A DNA stretch of 64,000 nucleotides from Myxococcales bacterium (GTDB taxonomy: Bacteria; Myxococcota; Myxococcia; Myxococcales; Myxococcaceae): positions 17,040 to 81,039 of the forward strand of contig JACPVI010000028.1 of the NCBI GenBank assembly GCA_016191815.1. Reading direction: 5' to 3'. Positions 28,501 through 37,400 of the stretch are shown in pieces. Both the position numbers and the translations under genes were made by a program. The notes under the pieces are model-generated. The model saw only the letters and a program-made list of their open reading frames with translations. It had not been told where the DNA came from and ran no database searches. Each line of letters opens with the position of its first letter. Within the stretch, counting starts at the first letter, position 1.

Positions 28501-30194
28501 GCGCGGAGTGCCGCTCTTCGCAAGGAGCCTGCGACGTCGCCGAGGTCTTCGACTTGGCCTGCAACTGCCCGAGCGACACCTTCCAACCATCCACCACTGT
28601 CTGCCGCAGCTCCGCCGATTCCTGCGACCTGCAGGAGACCTGCAGCGGCTCCTCCGCCGCCTGCCCGGCAGACGTCAAGGCCGCGGTGGGCGCTTCCTGC
28701 ACGGTGAATGGCTCCTCCGGCCTGTGCACCTCCTCCGGCGCTTGCTGCATCGCGGAGACGGACGCGGCTTTCTGCACTCGGCTAGGCAAGAAGTGCGGTC
28801 AGGTGACGGGCACCGACAACTGCGGGCTCACTCGCAGCGCCGACTGCGGCCCCTGCGGCACCGGAGAGAACTGCGTGGACAACCTCTACTGCGCCGCGGG
28901 CGCCACCCCGGACACGGCGCTGAAAGTGCCGCGGTGTGTAGCGCTGGCGAGCAGCTGCGACACCGGCTCGCTGGTGGATAGCCGCGCCGCGATCTACGGC
29001 AAGGCCGAGTCGGGGCAGCCCAACACCATCGCCGCCAGCTGCGCCGACGGCGCTTCGGGGCGCTACCACAGCGACGAGTCCAACGACCGCCTCACCGTCT
29101 ACACCACCGACGGCCTGGCCTTCGGCGCGGGCAGGAAGGTGAAGATTGAGGCGCGCGTTTGGGCCTACTCGACATCCAACCGGCTGGACCTCTTCCACGC
29201 CGCCGACGCTAACTCCCCATCCTGGACTCTCATCACCACCCTCGCGCCCACTGTCAGAGGAGCGAATCTCCTCTCCACCGAGTACACGCTTCCCACCGGC
29301 GGCACCGGGACGCAAGCCATTCGGGCCCAGTTCCGCTACGGCGGCAGCGCCAGCCCCTGCTACTACGGCTCCTACAACGACCGTGACGACCTCCTGTTCG
29401 CGGTGGATGTCAACCCGCCCTCGGTGTCGCTCTCCTCGCCGGCCAACGGGGCCACACTGACCGGCACCGTCACGCTGAGCGCCAACGCCAGCGACGACTC
29501 GGGAGTCAGCAAGGTGGAGTTTTTCCTCGGCAGCACGCTGGTGGGCGCCGCCACGAGCTCGCCGTTCAGCGTGAGCTGGAACAGCAAGAACCTCGGCAAC
29601 CGCAGCTACCAGTCGGTGGCGAAGGCCTTCGACGCGGCGGGGAACTCGGCTTCCAGTCCCGCGGTGACCGTCACGGTGAGCAACGCGGTGTTCGACGCGA
29701 ATGGCCAGGCGCCCATTTGCAGCATGTACGGCTCGCTCTGCGACAGCCAGGGCTTGGTGAACGGAAGGGCCGCCATCTACGGCGGCGCGGAGCCGAACCA
29801 GCCCAATACCATCTACGACTCCTGCGCCGACGGGAAATACGGCAGCTACCACTCCGACGAGTCCATCGACCGCATCAAGGTTTCGACGCTCGATGGGAGC
29901 GACTTCGCCGCAGGCAAGACGGTGAAGGTGGAAGTCACGGTGTGGGCCTACTCGAGCTACACCTCGGACAAGCTCGACCTCTACTACACCGCCACCGCCG
30001 GGAACCCGAGCTGGACCTACCTCACCACCCTCACTCCCGCCGGTCCGGGCGCCCAGACGCTCTCGGCCACCTACCTGCTTCCGGCGGGCTTCTATCAGGC
30101 GGTGCGCGGCAACTTCCGATGGGGCGGCTCCCCCGCTACCTGCGACACCGGCTCCTACAACGACCGCGACGATGTCATTTTCACGGTGAGGTAG
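25524..30194 (+). CDS. Giant secreted SNGLL-repeat protein 1 with propeller and CBM-like modules
   Basis: A 1556-aa protein. A basic start and hydrophobic core (KGPVVALLAGLVIGLSVG) with Cys38 form an export signal, possibly of lipoprotein type. Residues 62-131 are 14 period-5 units (SNGLL). Residues 140-430 form a domain with DWDRNGTIDSTE and FIDLDGSGTGE (possible calcium loops) and NRMFLRYLYQCA. Residues 440-935 are an SBBP-like beta-propeller (repeated DSSGNVIVAG, GNVYLAGGF). A Cys-rich zone (940-1120) follows. The end is a duplicated beta-sandwich module (1130-1295 and 1391-1556, both with ADG..G.YHSDES and SYNDRDD) around a bacterial Ig domain (PPSVSLSSPANG). GGAGGG precedes the ATG. Surface display and glycan or matrix binding are inferred. 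It pairs with the homologue at 34409. Confidence 0.85.
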   Translation: MKLGSGGNRRWAGKGPVVALLAGLVIGLSVGAPMQHGCGGELAEPGWAPEEAGSSAQELTASNGLSTNGLLSNGLLSNGLLSNGLLSNGLLSNGLLSNGLLSNGLLSNGLLSNGLLSNGLLSNGLLSNGIVSARVLSDGGLSDPLVSMAVLRQLLPNPALPTGAGVDWDRNGTIDSTELINNSAAAQAKAQTNRMFLRYLYQCAKKANSSFFIDLDGSGTGEPAPSGDEFDDQNEMFTGNLGLADEVGTENCGVSCERWVSACLLARVNYLGKKVVVSLRGPNPALANQSATELASYTVPEGAFYGNLFTRKALSDGGSEPDPRLYACAAYASSIPHLTDRYCANDSVACSSINIVTDCVPSPGCINPAGQNIIAGYRACETDINTGYFGSCHPQAYKCDKQPATNDAFAEVITSFLERKTTCGNDVCEVGETVSTCSQDCVKSWVKQLGTWWPEHATATALDSSGNVIVAGRYMGTPDLTGTGTGTPLSDPLYTCTSLFGTFLAKYDSLGQHLWSKAIGCDVAVQALTTDSKNNIILAGSTDSGGELFGRPSNLYYGQAIAYIAKFDPSGNKGAPGTWIAAMPGLSTYQTVTVTAVAMVPDDANDDLVIAGYFDETVNFGSYNYCSGTNGYCSSTTNNHYDAFVARLEGATGATGSRGWFRKTSTAGQYGEVASGVAVDLHGNVYLAGGFGYDASRLGSQVTYFGTQSLTGAGGFLAKYDRSGTIKPPVIDVGPGHVDDVAVDGAGDVTIVGRGLKALSPAGVVIKYDASLVERWSRGVSLSGTGTAAAQRVLAYENGDVVVSGSFTGTVNFSGTGAGRTSFGAPLIRYTDVFLAKFASGTGNLIWSKQYGGILQERILPTGNRSYYLPDTSDEYGRGLAMDGKGNLAQAGNFTGILNFEGTEVTARMNTLARGVEGNGWQGDFYVGSLKDPTASTGCSHAVTVTGTALPSSCNACAASVCAIAPACCSWSWDQSCVNLAASKCFAMPCTVGAECRSSQGACDVAEVFDLACNCPSDTFQPSTTVCRSSADSCDLQETCSGSSAACPADVKAAVGASCTVNGSSGLCTSSGACCIAETDAAFCTRLGKKCGQVTGTDNCGLTRSADCGPCGTGENCVDNLYCAAGATPDTALKVPRCVALASSCDTGSLVDSRAAIYGKAESGQPNTIAASCADGASGRYHSDESNDRLTVYTTDGLAFGAGRKVKIEARVWAYSTSNRLDLFHAADANSPSWTLITTLAPTVRGANLLSTEYTLPTGGTGTQAIRAQFRYGGSASPCYYGSYNDRDDLLFAVDVNPPSVSLSSPANGATLTGTVTLSANASDDSGVSKVEFFLGSTLVGAATSSPFSVSWNSKNLGNRSYQSVAKAFDAAGNSASSPAVTVTVSNAVFDANGQAPICSMYGSLCDSQGLVNGRAAIYGGAEPNQPNTIYDSCADGKYGSYHSDESIDRIKVSTLDGSDFAAGKTVKVEVTVWAYSSYTSDKLDLYYTATAGNPSWTYLTTLTPAGPGAQTLSATYLLPAGFYQAVRGNFRWGGSPATCDTGSYNDRDDVIFTVR
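25707..25916 (+). repeat. 15-nt tandem repeats encoding SNGLL, 14 units
   Basis: Fourteen 15-base units encode SNGLS, TNGLL and then twelve SNGLL-type repeats, the last ending in SNGIV. Codons alternate between TCG/TCC and AAT/AAC and between several Leu codons, so the protein pattern is more strictly kept than the DNA pattern. Confidence 0.9.
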
Positions 30195-30416
30195 GCTAGG
30201 TCATCGGCCCCAGCTGCGCCGGCCAGCACCGTAAGAGGGTTTGCGCGCCGCCACCTCCAGACGGAGGGGTGGGTCCGACCGAGACGACTCGATCCGCTCC
30301 TCTGCCCCCCAGATTCAGCAAGGGCCCCACTCGACGCGTTCTGGGCATTTGGAGGCCCGGAGAGCTTCCCTTCGGTGGAGGACGGGCGGGGACCGTGCTG
30401 AGATTCGCGCCCTGCG

Positions 30417-33400
30417 ATGCGCTGCCCCACCTGCCACCGCCGAGTGTCCTCCTTTGGCTGCCCGAGCCACCCCGGTCAGATACTCGCCCCTGCACCCGCT
30501 CGTACTCCTGCATTGTCCCTTCCGGGCTTTTCCCACCTCGTGCCGATCGGGGAGGGCGGCTTCAGCCACGTCTTCTCGGCGCGTCGCGACTCCGACGGCC
30601 GAGGGGTGGCGCTCAAGATCGCTTCGGATGCCGAGGATCCATACATCGGCGCCGAAGCCGAGGCCCTGCGCAGGCTCGGCGGAGAGGTCGGACCGACGCT
30701 GCTCGCGAGCGGGAAGGCCCCCTCCGGCCAGCCATACTTGGTGCTTGAGCGACTGACGGGCTGCACCCTGGCCGAAGTGCTGGGGGGGCTGCCGGAGCCC
30801 GTGCCACTGCTGGATGACGCCTGCCAGCTCTTCGCGCGCCTTTGTGACGCCGTCGAGCGGGTCCATGCGATCGGCGTGGTGCACCGCGATCTGAAACCCG
30901 AGAATGTCTTCCTCGAAGGTGGCTCTCTCCTCGGGCGGCCTCGGCTAATCGACTTCGGGCTCGCGGTCGAGCCCGGCCGGGTGCCGGGACAGAGCCATCT
31001 CCACGAGCGGCCGGGGACGCCCGAGTACATGGCCCCCGAGCAGTTCGAACGAACGCCGGTCGATACCCGCACCGACGTTTATGCGCTCGGCGTCATGCTT
31101 TTCGAGCTGCTCGCGGGGCGCCCGCCTTTTCTCGGCAGCGCGGCCGACATCGAGCAGGGCCACCTGCTGCATCGTGTGCCGCGGCCTTCGGCGCTGCGGC
31201 CCGCCCACGCGGGGCCGATTCCTCCGGCAGTCGAGGAGGTGGCTTTAGGGTGCCTCCAGAAGGAAGCGGGCCGCCGTCTTTCGGGCGTGCTCCAGCTCAG
31301 GCAGGCCCTGGTTCGAGCCCGCCAGGCCGGTGAGATCGCCTCGAAAGAACCGTCCCTCGCCAGCGCACCGGGTCGCATGTCCGTGGCGCTGCTCGCCCTG
31401 CGTTCGGATGCGATCGTTACAGCCTTGACCGAGGAGGCCAGCGGCCTGGGGGCAACACTGGCCTCAATGGCAGGCGACCGCTATGTGTTCGCCTTTCCCG
31501 CACAGAAAACGGCTCGGGCGGGCGTCGCAACAGCCGCGCGACTCGCCGAGCGGCTGGCCGGAAAGTTCGAGATGGGAGTCGTCCATGTAGTCCGAGCGCG
31601 CGTTCGCGAAGGCGCATCGGCGCAGCGGCTCCTGGCACCGGCTCTCTCCTGGTTGGAGGAGTGGTGGCCAAAGGAGGCGGAGAAAGGTTCCGTGCTGTTC
31701 ACCTCTGAGGCCGCCGAGCTCTTGGGAGCCAGCACGCTCTCACCCACCCCGCTGCCGGGTTTCTTCGCACGCTCGAGTCGGCTGGTTGTTCCCGAGCCCA
31801 GGGCGAGGACGTTGCGCGGCCGCAGTGACATTCTGGCCGCGCTGCTCGAGACGGCCAGGTCCGCGTTCGCAGAGGGGATCCCCACCCTCGCCACCGTGCT
31901 GGGCGAGGCCGGCCTGGGGAAAAGCCGGCTGCTCGAAGCGGTTACGGCAGAGCTCCACTCGGTCCCCACTGCTCCGCTGGTGGTCGTGCTCCAAGCAGGG
32001 GAGAGTGCAACGCACCTGGCCCGCCTCATCAGGCTGGCGCTGGCCCTGAGAGAGGAGGAACGATCTCCCGAGCAGGTCCGTGCTGCGTGCATCGAACGGC
32101 TTGGCGAGCAACTGGGTAGAACCGCATTCCCCGCGGCGGCGTGGACTCTCGGGCTCTTCTCCGACGCCCATCCTGATGTCGCCACTCTGAAATCCACCCC
32201 CTCCGCCTGGCGGCAAACCCTGGCCACCGCGGTGGGGCGGGGGCTGCGCCTGCTGGCCCAAACCCGCCCGCTGGCCCTGTGCGTCGACGACACCCATCTC
32301 CTCGATCCGGCCAGCCTGGATGTGCTGGACCTCCTCGCCATGGGAGGCGAGCCGCTGGGGGTATGGGTCTGTGTGGCCTCCCAGCCCGCGCTGCTCTCCG
32401 GGCGCCCGACTTGGGGAGACCGGGCTGGGCGGCATTGCAGCTTTGCTCTCACCCCGCTCGATGAGCCATCAGCGCTGGCCATGCTCCAAGAGCTGCTGCA
32501 GCCGGTGGAGTTCGTCCCCCAGCAGACCCTCTCGAGGCTGGTAGACCTCGCCCAGGGAAACCCATTGCATCTCACCGAGCTGGTCGCGGCTCTCCACCGC
32601 TCGGGAGCGATCCGCCCTCGGGCCGACACCGGCTCCTGGTACGTGGCGGGAGACGATTTGCTCGACCTCTCGCCTGCGCCGCTGGCCCTGAGGCTCGCCG
32701 AGCGGGAGTTGGCCCAGCTCTCGACGCCGCTGGCCGCGCTGCTCAAGCTGTGTGCCGTGATGGGCGCGGAGGTGGACTCGGAGGAGGTGGCCGCAGTTCA
32801 GGGCGTGCTGGAGAGCGCAGGGTCCCATCCGGCCGCGCAGCTGGACGCTTCGGTCGGGCTGGCGCGCCTCGCGCGGAGGGGGCTGCTGGTCGCCAATCCG
32901 GGCCGGCATGTCTTTCGGCACCCGATGATCCAGGAGGCCATCGAGGCGCTCATCCCTGCCGGGGAGCGGGCGCTCATGCACGACGCGGTGCGCAGGCTGC
33001 TCGCGAACGACACCACGGGTCACCAGCGCGCCCGGCGCGCCCACCACGCGGCGAGGTGCGGTGCGCGGACTGAGGCGATTCGCTTGTACGTCGAGCTAGC
33101 CGAGTCGCACCGCCACAAGCACGAATACGTGAAGGCCGACGAGGCTTACACCGCGGCGCTTCTGCAGCTCGAGAGGGAAGACGTGGAGAACCGGTTCCAG
33201 GCGCTCGCCGGGCGCGGCAAGGTGCGCTACCGCACCTGGAGGCTCCGCGACGCGCTCGATGACTTGCGCGCGGCGCTGGAAATCGCTCGCGACCGGGAGG
33301 ACGCGGAGTCAGAGGTCGACCTTCTGCTCGAGCAGGCGACCGTGCTGGACTGGTGCAACGAGTACGAGGAGGCAGAAGAGACCGCAGCCCAGGCCGCGTC

Positions 33401-34196
33401 GGTAGGGCTCGCTCCGACGCCGGCCCTCGAGGTCAGGCTCAGGCTCGCGAGCGGGCGCCGGTTGCTCCGGCGCGACCGATTTGGCGAAGCGATTGACAGC
33501 CTCGCGGAAGCCTCGCGGCGCGGAGCGGAGGTGGGCGACCATGAAACCCGGGCCGTTGCCCTCGTGTTGTTGGGAGGCGCCCTTGCCTACGCCGGCCGAC
33601 TGGACGAATCTGCCGCGCGGTTCGAAGAGGTGATCGGCCTCTGCTCCCGAACGGGCGACCGCCTGCACCTCGGGGTGGCGTACGGGAACCGGATGGTGCT
33701 TTGGCAGCGGCGCGACCCGGATCGCGCCGAGGAGGACCTGCGCCGCTCGATCCAGATCGCTCGCGAGATTGGCCACGTCCAGCTCGAGCGGGTGGGCCAG
33801 TACAACCTGGCCGAGATGCTCCTCTGGGGTGGACACCTCGACCGCGCGATCGGGCCCGCCCTGCGCGCTCGCTCGCTGCAGCTTCGCCACTACGAGCGCC
33901 CCGGCCCCGAGGACACCCTCTTGGTGGCGCGCATCCGCTTGGCGCGGGGTGAGGTGGCACAGGCGCGTGATTGCCTGGAGTGGATTGCCGAGCACTGCCG
34001 CCCGACCTCGGTCTCGCCGGTGGCTCGAATCCTGTGCGAGATGGTGGAGCTGTCGATCGCCGACACGCCCCAGCCGGAGCAGGCCTGGCAGGCGCTGATG
34101 GAGCGGGCGCGGGCCCATTCCGATTACTTCAACGGCAACGCTCTCCGGGAGCTGCTGCAGGCGTCTGCCAGAGGCGCCGAGCGACGGCGGGAATAG
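30417..34196 (+). CDS. Ser/Thr kinase fused to AAA-type ATPase and TPR domain (PknK-like)
   Basis: A 1259-aa signalling protein. A short zinc ribbon opens it (CPTC at 3-6, CPSH at 15-18). The kinase domain follows (about 38-310): GEGGFS loop, Lys67, HRDLKPEN with Asp158, DFG at 179-181, GTPEYMAPEQ. Residues 320-470 resemble a degenerate cyclase-type or sensory domain (ALRSDAIVTALTEEASG). A P-loop NTPase begins with LGEAGLGKS near 496-504, with LALCVDDTHLLDPASL as Walker B. The C-terminal 400 residues are TPR-like helices (GRLDESAARFEEV, LAEMLLWGGHLDRA). Kinase-STAND fusions of this type are frequent in myxobacteria. No membrane segment is seen. It lies between the two SNGLL genes in the same orientation, so control of their expression or export is a natural guess. 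The ATG at 30417 lacks a strong ribosome site. Confidence 0.88.
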   Translation: MRCPTCHRRVSSFGCPSHPGQILAPAPARTPALSLPGFSHLVPIGEGGFSHVFSARRDSDGRGVALKIASDAEDPYIGAEAEALRRLGGEVGPTLLASGKAPSGQPYLVLERLTGCTLAEVLGGLPEPVPLLDDACQLFARLCDAVERVHAIGVVHRDLKPENVFLEGGSLLGRPRLIDFGLAVEPGRVPGQSHLHERPGTPEYMAPEQFERTPVDTRTDVYALGVMLFELLAGRPPFLGSAADIEQGHLLHRVPRPSALRPAHAGPIPPAVEEVALGCLQKEAGRRLSGVLQLRQALVRARQAGEIASKEPSLASAPGRMSVALLALRSDAIVTALTEEASGLGATLASMAGDRYVFAFPAQKTARAGVATAARLAERLAGKFEMGVVHVVRARVREGASAQRLLAPALSWLEEWWPKEAEKGSVLFTSEAAELLGASTLSPTPLPGFFARSSRLVVPEPRARTLRGRSDILAALLETARSAFAEGIPTLATVLGEAGLGKSRLLEAVTAELHSVPTAPLVVVLQAGESATHLARLIRLALALREEERSPEQVRAACIERLGEQLGRTAFPAAAWTLGLFSDAHPDVATLKSTPSAWRQTLATAVGRGLRLLAQTRPLALCVDDTHLLDPASLDVLDLLAMGGEPLGVWVCVASQPALLSGRPTWGDRAGRHCSFALTPLDEPSALAMLQELLQPVEFVPQQTLSRLVDLAQGNPLHLTELVAALHRSGAIRPRADTGSWYVAGDDLLDLSPAPLALRLAERELAQLSTPLAALLKLCAVMGAEVDSEEVAAVQGVLESAGSHPAAQLDASVGLARLARRGLLVANPGRHVFRHPMIQEAIEALIPAGERALMHDAVRRLLANDTTGHQRARRAHHAARCGARTEAIRLYVELAESHRHKHEYVKADEAYTAALLQLEREDVENRFQALAGRGKVRYRTWRLRDALDDLRAALEIARDREDAESEVDLLLEQATVLDWCNEYEEAEETAAQAASVGLAPTPALEVRLRLASGRRLLRRDRFGEAIDSLAEASRRGAEVGDHETRAVALVLLGGALAYAGRLDESAARFEEVIGLCSRTGDRLHLGVAYGNRMVLWQRRDPDRAEEDLRRSIQIAREIGHVQLERVGQYNLAEMLLWGGHLDRAIGPALRARSLQLRHYERPGPEDTLLVARIRLARGEVAQARDCLEWIAEHCRPTSVSPVARILCEMVELSIADTPQPEQAWQALMERARAHSDYFNGNALRELLQASARGAERRRE

Positions 34197-34214
34197 CCCA
34201 GGCCCCCTCACGAA

Positions 34215-34285
34215 TTGCGCAGGCAGTCTTTACGAGTTGCGCAGGCAGTCTTTACGAGTTGCGCAGGCGATCAGCCAGTTGCGCA
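34215..34285 (+). promoter_or_regulatory. TTGCGCA array upstream of SNGLL gene 2
   Basis: Exact TTGCGCA occurs at 34215, 34237, 34259 and 34279, at spacings of 22, 22 and 20 bp, within near-identical 22-bp units (the first two share GCAGGCAGTCTTTA). That is two helical turns, so sites share one DNA face. The array starts 18 bp after the kinase stop and ends 53 bp before the promoter core. It matches the arrangement before SNGLL gene 1. Confidence 0.65.
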
Positions 34286-34336
34286 ATACACCCGCCACAT
34301 CAGCCCGTTTCTACTAGGCTTTTCTCGCCCCCGCGC

Positions 34337-34351
34337 TGGCACTCTGCTTGT
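34337..34351 (+). promoter_or_regulatory. Sigma-54-like -24/-12 core of SNGLL gene 2
   Basis: TGGCACTCTGCTTGT matches TGGCAC-N5-TTGC except for T in place of the last C. The ATG lies 57 bp downstream with GGAGGGAGG before it. The core of SNGLL gene 1 has the same GGCAC-N5-TTG at the same distance from its upstream sites. Confidence 0.5.
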
Positions 34352-34408
34352 ATCGGAGGTGCGTGCCGCGGGGGATGTGTTCCAAGGCGGCCCGGAGGGA
34401 GGCGATTC

Positions 34409-37400
34409 ATGGGGCGACTCTCTAGTCCGAGGAAAGGGTTGCGGCTGCCGGCAATGATCTTAGCCGGGGCGGTGCTAGGTGTCGTCGTCAGCGTGGGCCT
34501 GCCGGGGCCGGGGGGATGCGGAGCGTTGCCGGAGCAGCTAACGCCAGAGGCGGAAGCCTCACGCCAGGAAGTGGTGAGCGCCAACGGCCTGCTCTCGAAT
34601 GGCCTGTTGTCGAATGGGTTGCTCTCCAACGGACTGCTCTCGAATGGCCTGTTGTCGAACGGGTTGCTCTCCAACGGACTGCTCTCCAACGGCCTGTTGT
34701 CGAATGGGTTACTCTCCAACGGCCTGCTCTCCAATGGCCTGTTGTCGAACGGATTGCTGTCCAACGGACTGCTCTCCAACGGCCTGTTGTCGAACGGGCT
34801 GCTCTCCAACGGCATCTACGACAATGGGCTTCTCTCGAATGGGTTGATGGGGCTGCTCTTTCCTAATCCGCTGCTGCCCGCGGGCTCAGGGGCAGATCGC
34901 AACGGCGACGGACAGGTGGACTCGCGGCTGGACGCCGGAGAGGTGATCGACAACTCGCAGGAAAAGCAATCTGCCGCTCAGCTCAACCGAATGTTCCTGC
35001 GCTACCTGTACGAGTGCGCCAAGCCTTCGAGCTACCGGTTCTGGATCGACCTCAACGGGAACGGGAAGGAGGATGTGCTGCGTCCCGACGGAGGCATCGT
35101 TCCCGGGGCTGTGATGGGAATGGGACCGGAGGGGCGTGAAGTCCAGATCCCCGACGGAGGGGTCTTCCCCGATGCGGGCGAGGTGGCCGACGACAACGAG
35201 ACGTTCCTCGGAGCGCTCGGCCTAGCGGCGGAGGCCGGTACCGACGATGCGGGCGAGTCGACCGAGCGGTGGATCTCCGCCTGCCTATTCGCCCGGGTGA
35301 ACCTGTGGGGGAAGAAGGTGGAGATTTCGATGCGGGCCCCGCCCATTCCCACCACCGCCGACGAGCTGGCGGACTACACAGTGAGGGAAGGCACCTACTT
35401 CGGGAACCTGTTCCGCAAGACCAACCTCTTCTCCTCGACCCAGACCTGCACCACCACTTGCAAGACGATTCAGATGCCGGGAGGCGGCAGCTTCGTGGAT
35501 TGCAGCTACAAGACTTGCAGCACCACCTACTCCTCGACCTCCGCAGGCATTGCCTTCGCATGCTGGGGTGAAGGCAGCGATGATCCGCAGCTCACTGGAC
35601 GGTTCTGCTCCTCGCAGTACAACACCGAGTGTCCGATCAGGGTTCAGACCCATTGCGCCTACGTTTGCACTCCCAGGGACGCCGGCGTCGACCCCTCGAG
35701 CTGCGTGTGGAGCGGGGGGCCCCCGGACTTCAACACTTCGGCGGGCGCAGCCCAGGACTACTATCCCAGCGATTGGACCGTCTCCACCTTTAGCTCCACG
35801 ACCACTACGCCGGCAACTTTCGACGAGGTCATCACCGTCTACCTGAAGCCTCCACCGAGCTCGATGTGCGGGAACGGCGTCTGCGAGTCGGGTGAGACCG
35901 CCTCCGCCTGCGCGGATTGCGTGCCAGGGTGGTCCCAGCAATACGGGACCAACGCGTACAAGGTGATCGCCGACAGCTCGGGAAACCATTACGTGCTCAG
36001 CGAGGGGCTCATCTCGAAGTACACGAGTGCCGGCGCGGGCGGCGCGTGGAAGGCAGTCCCGCCTCGCACCACCGCGATGGCCATCGATTCCTCCGGAAAC
36101 GTGTACATCGCCGGCACGTTCTCGGGCGGCGTGGACCTGACCGGCTCGGGCACCGATACCTACACCAGCGCCAAGTACGTGAGCTGCAGCACCTGCTCTC
36201 CAGGCAGCGAGGCTGACGACATCTTCGCGGCGCGGTATTCGCCCTCCGGCGTCTACCAGTGGGGGAAGCAACTCGGCGGGGGCTCGATCGACGTAGCCCA
36301 CGACATCGTCTTGGACTCGTTGGGCGGGCTCGTGGTGGCGGGGACGTTCGATGGGTACCTGAGCATCAACTACGACTCCTGGACCACCGGGACTCCCTCG
36401 GCTTTCCTCTGGCGCCTCGATGCGGCGACCGGAGCCCTGAAGAGCGATGGCTACGGCCAGCCGTTCAACTACTCGCCGACCACGAGTCTCATGCGCCTCG
36501 CGGCGGACCCCTCGGGCTCCACCTACCTGACGGCCACCACCACCGACGTGACCAGCTACGGTCCGGAGAAGGGCCTCCTCCTCGGCAAGTACAGCTCCTC
36601 CCTCACCCGGGCCTGGAACACCATCTCGGTCAGGTACGCGTCGGCGGAGGCCATCGGCGTGGATAGCTCTGGCGACGTGTACGTCGCCGGCAACGTGTGG
36701 TCGGAGCTGACCAACTTCAACCTTGCCAGCGGGGCCCCGGAACTCGGGATCAACTCTCGCGATGGCGCGTTCCTCGCCAAGTACTCCTCCGCGGGTCAGG
36801 TGGTCTGGCTCCGGCGCCTGCTCACCAACGGCCGGGCCGGCGGAATGGCGATGGCCTTCGACGCCTCCGGAAACGTCCTGCTCGGCGGCAGCTTCTGGAA
36901 GTCGGGTCACTTCGGGAAGCTTGACGCCAACAAGAAGCCCGTTGCCCTCCAAGCGCTTGGCTGGTCGGACGCCTTCCTCGCCACCTTCACTTCGAGCGGT
37001 GGATACCTGAACGCCCGCCGCTTTGGGTTGCAGGACAACGAGGGCGTCAACGGGCTGGCGGTGGACTCCTTGGGCAACGTCGTCCTGGCGGGCCCCTTCC
37101 ATCAAAAGACGAGCCTTGGTTTGGCGGGGACCCTGACCGCCGCCTCCACCGACACCTGGGGCGCCTACTCGCTGCTGCTCACCAAGTGCACGCCCACCAC
37201 CTGTGCCGCGGAGGGGAAGAACTGCGGCACCATCACCGACGGCTGCGGCAACGAGTTGGACTGCGGAGGGTGCTCCGGGACGGACACCTGCGGCGGCGGC
37301 GGCTTGGCCAACATCTGCGGCACCTGCAACCCCGGCTCCGTCTGCCGCGCCTCCAAGGGAGGGTGTGACCCCGCCGAGCAGCAGAAGTCCGACTGCACCT

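Noticed and set aside
34211..34285. 22-bp repeats after the kinase gene as a CRISPR or a phage attachment site
   Set aside because: Repeats abut without spacers, and the same heptamer spacing recurs before the other SNGLL gene, which fits regulatory sites better.
33971..34408. Upstream extension of the second SNGLL protein into the kinase gene
   Set aside because: The added residues are out of frame with the kinase and cover the promoter. GGAGGGAGG and a signal peptide mark the ATG at 34409.
34580..34849. 15-bp repeats as a CRISPR array
   Set aside because: Units are contiguous with no spacers, in frame, and encode a regular peptide inside a long gene.
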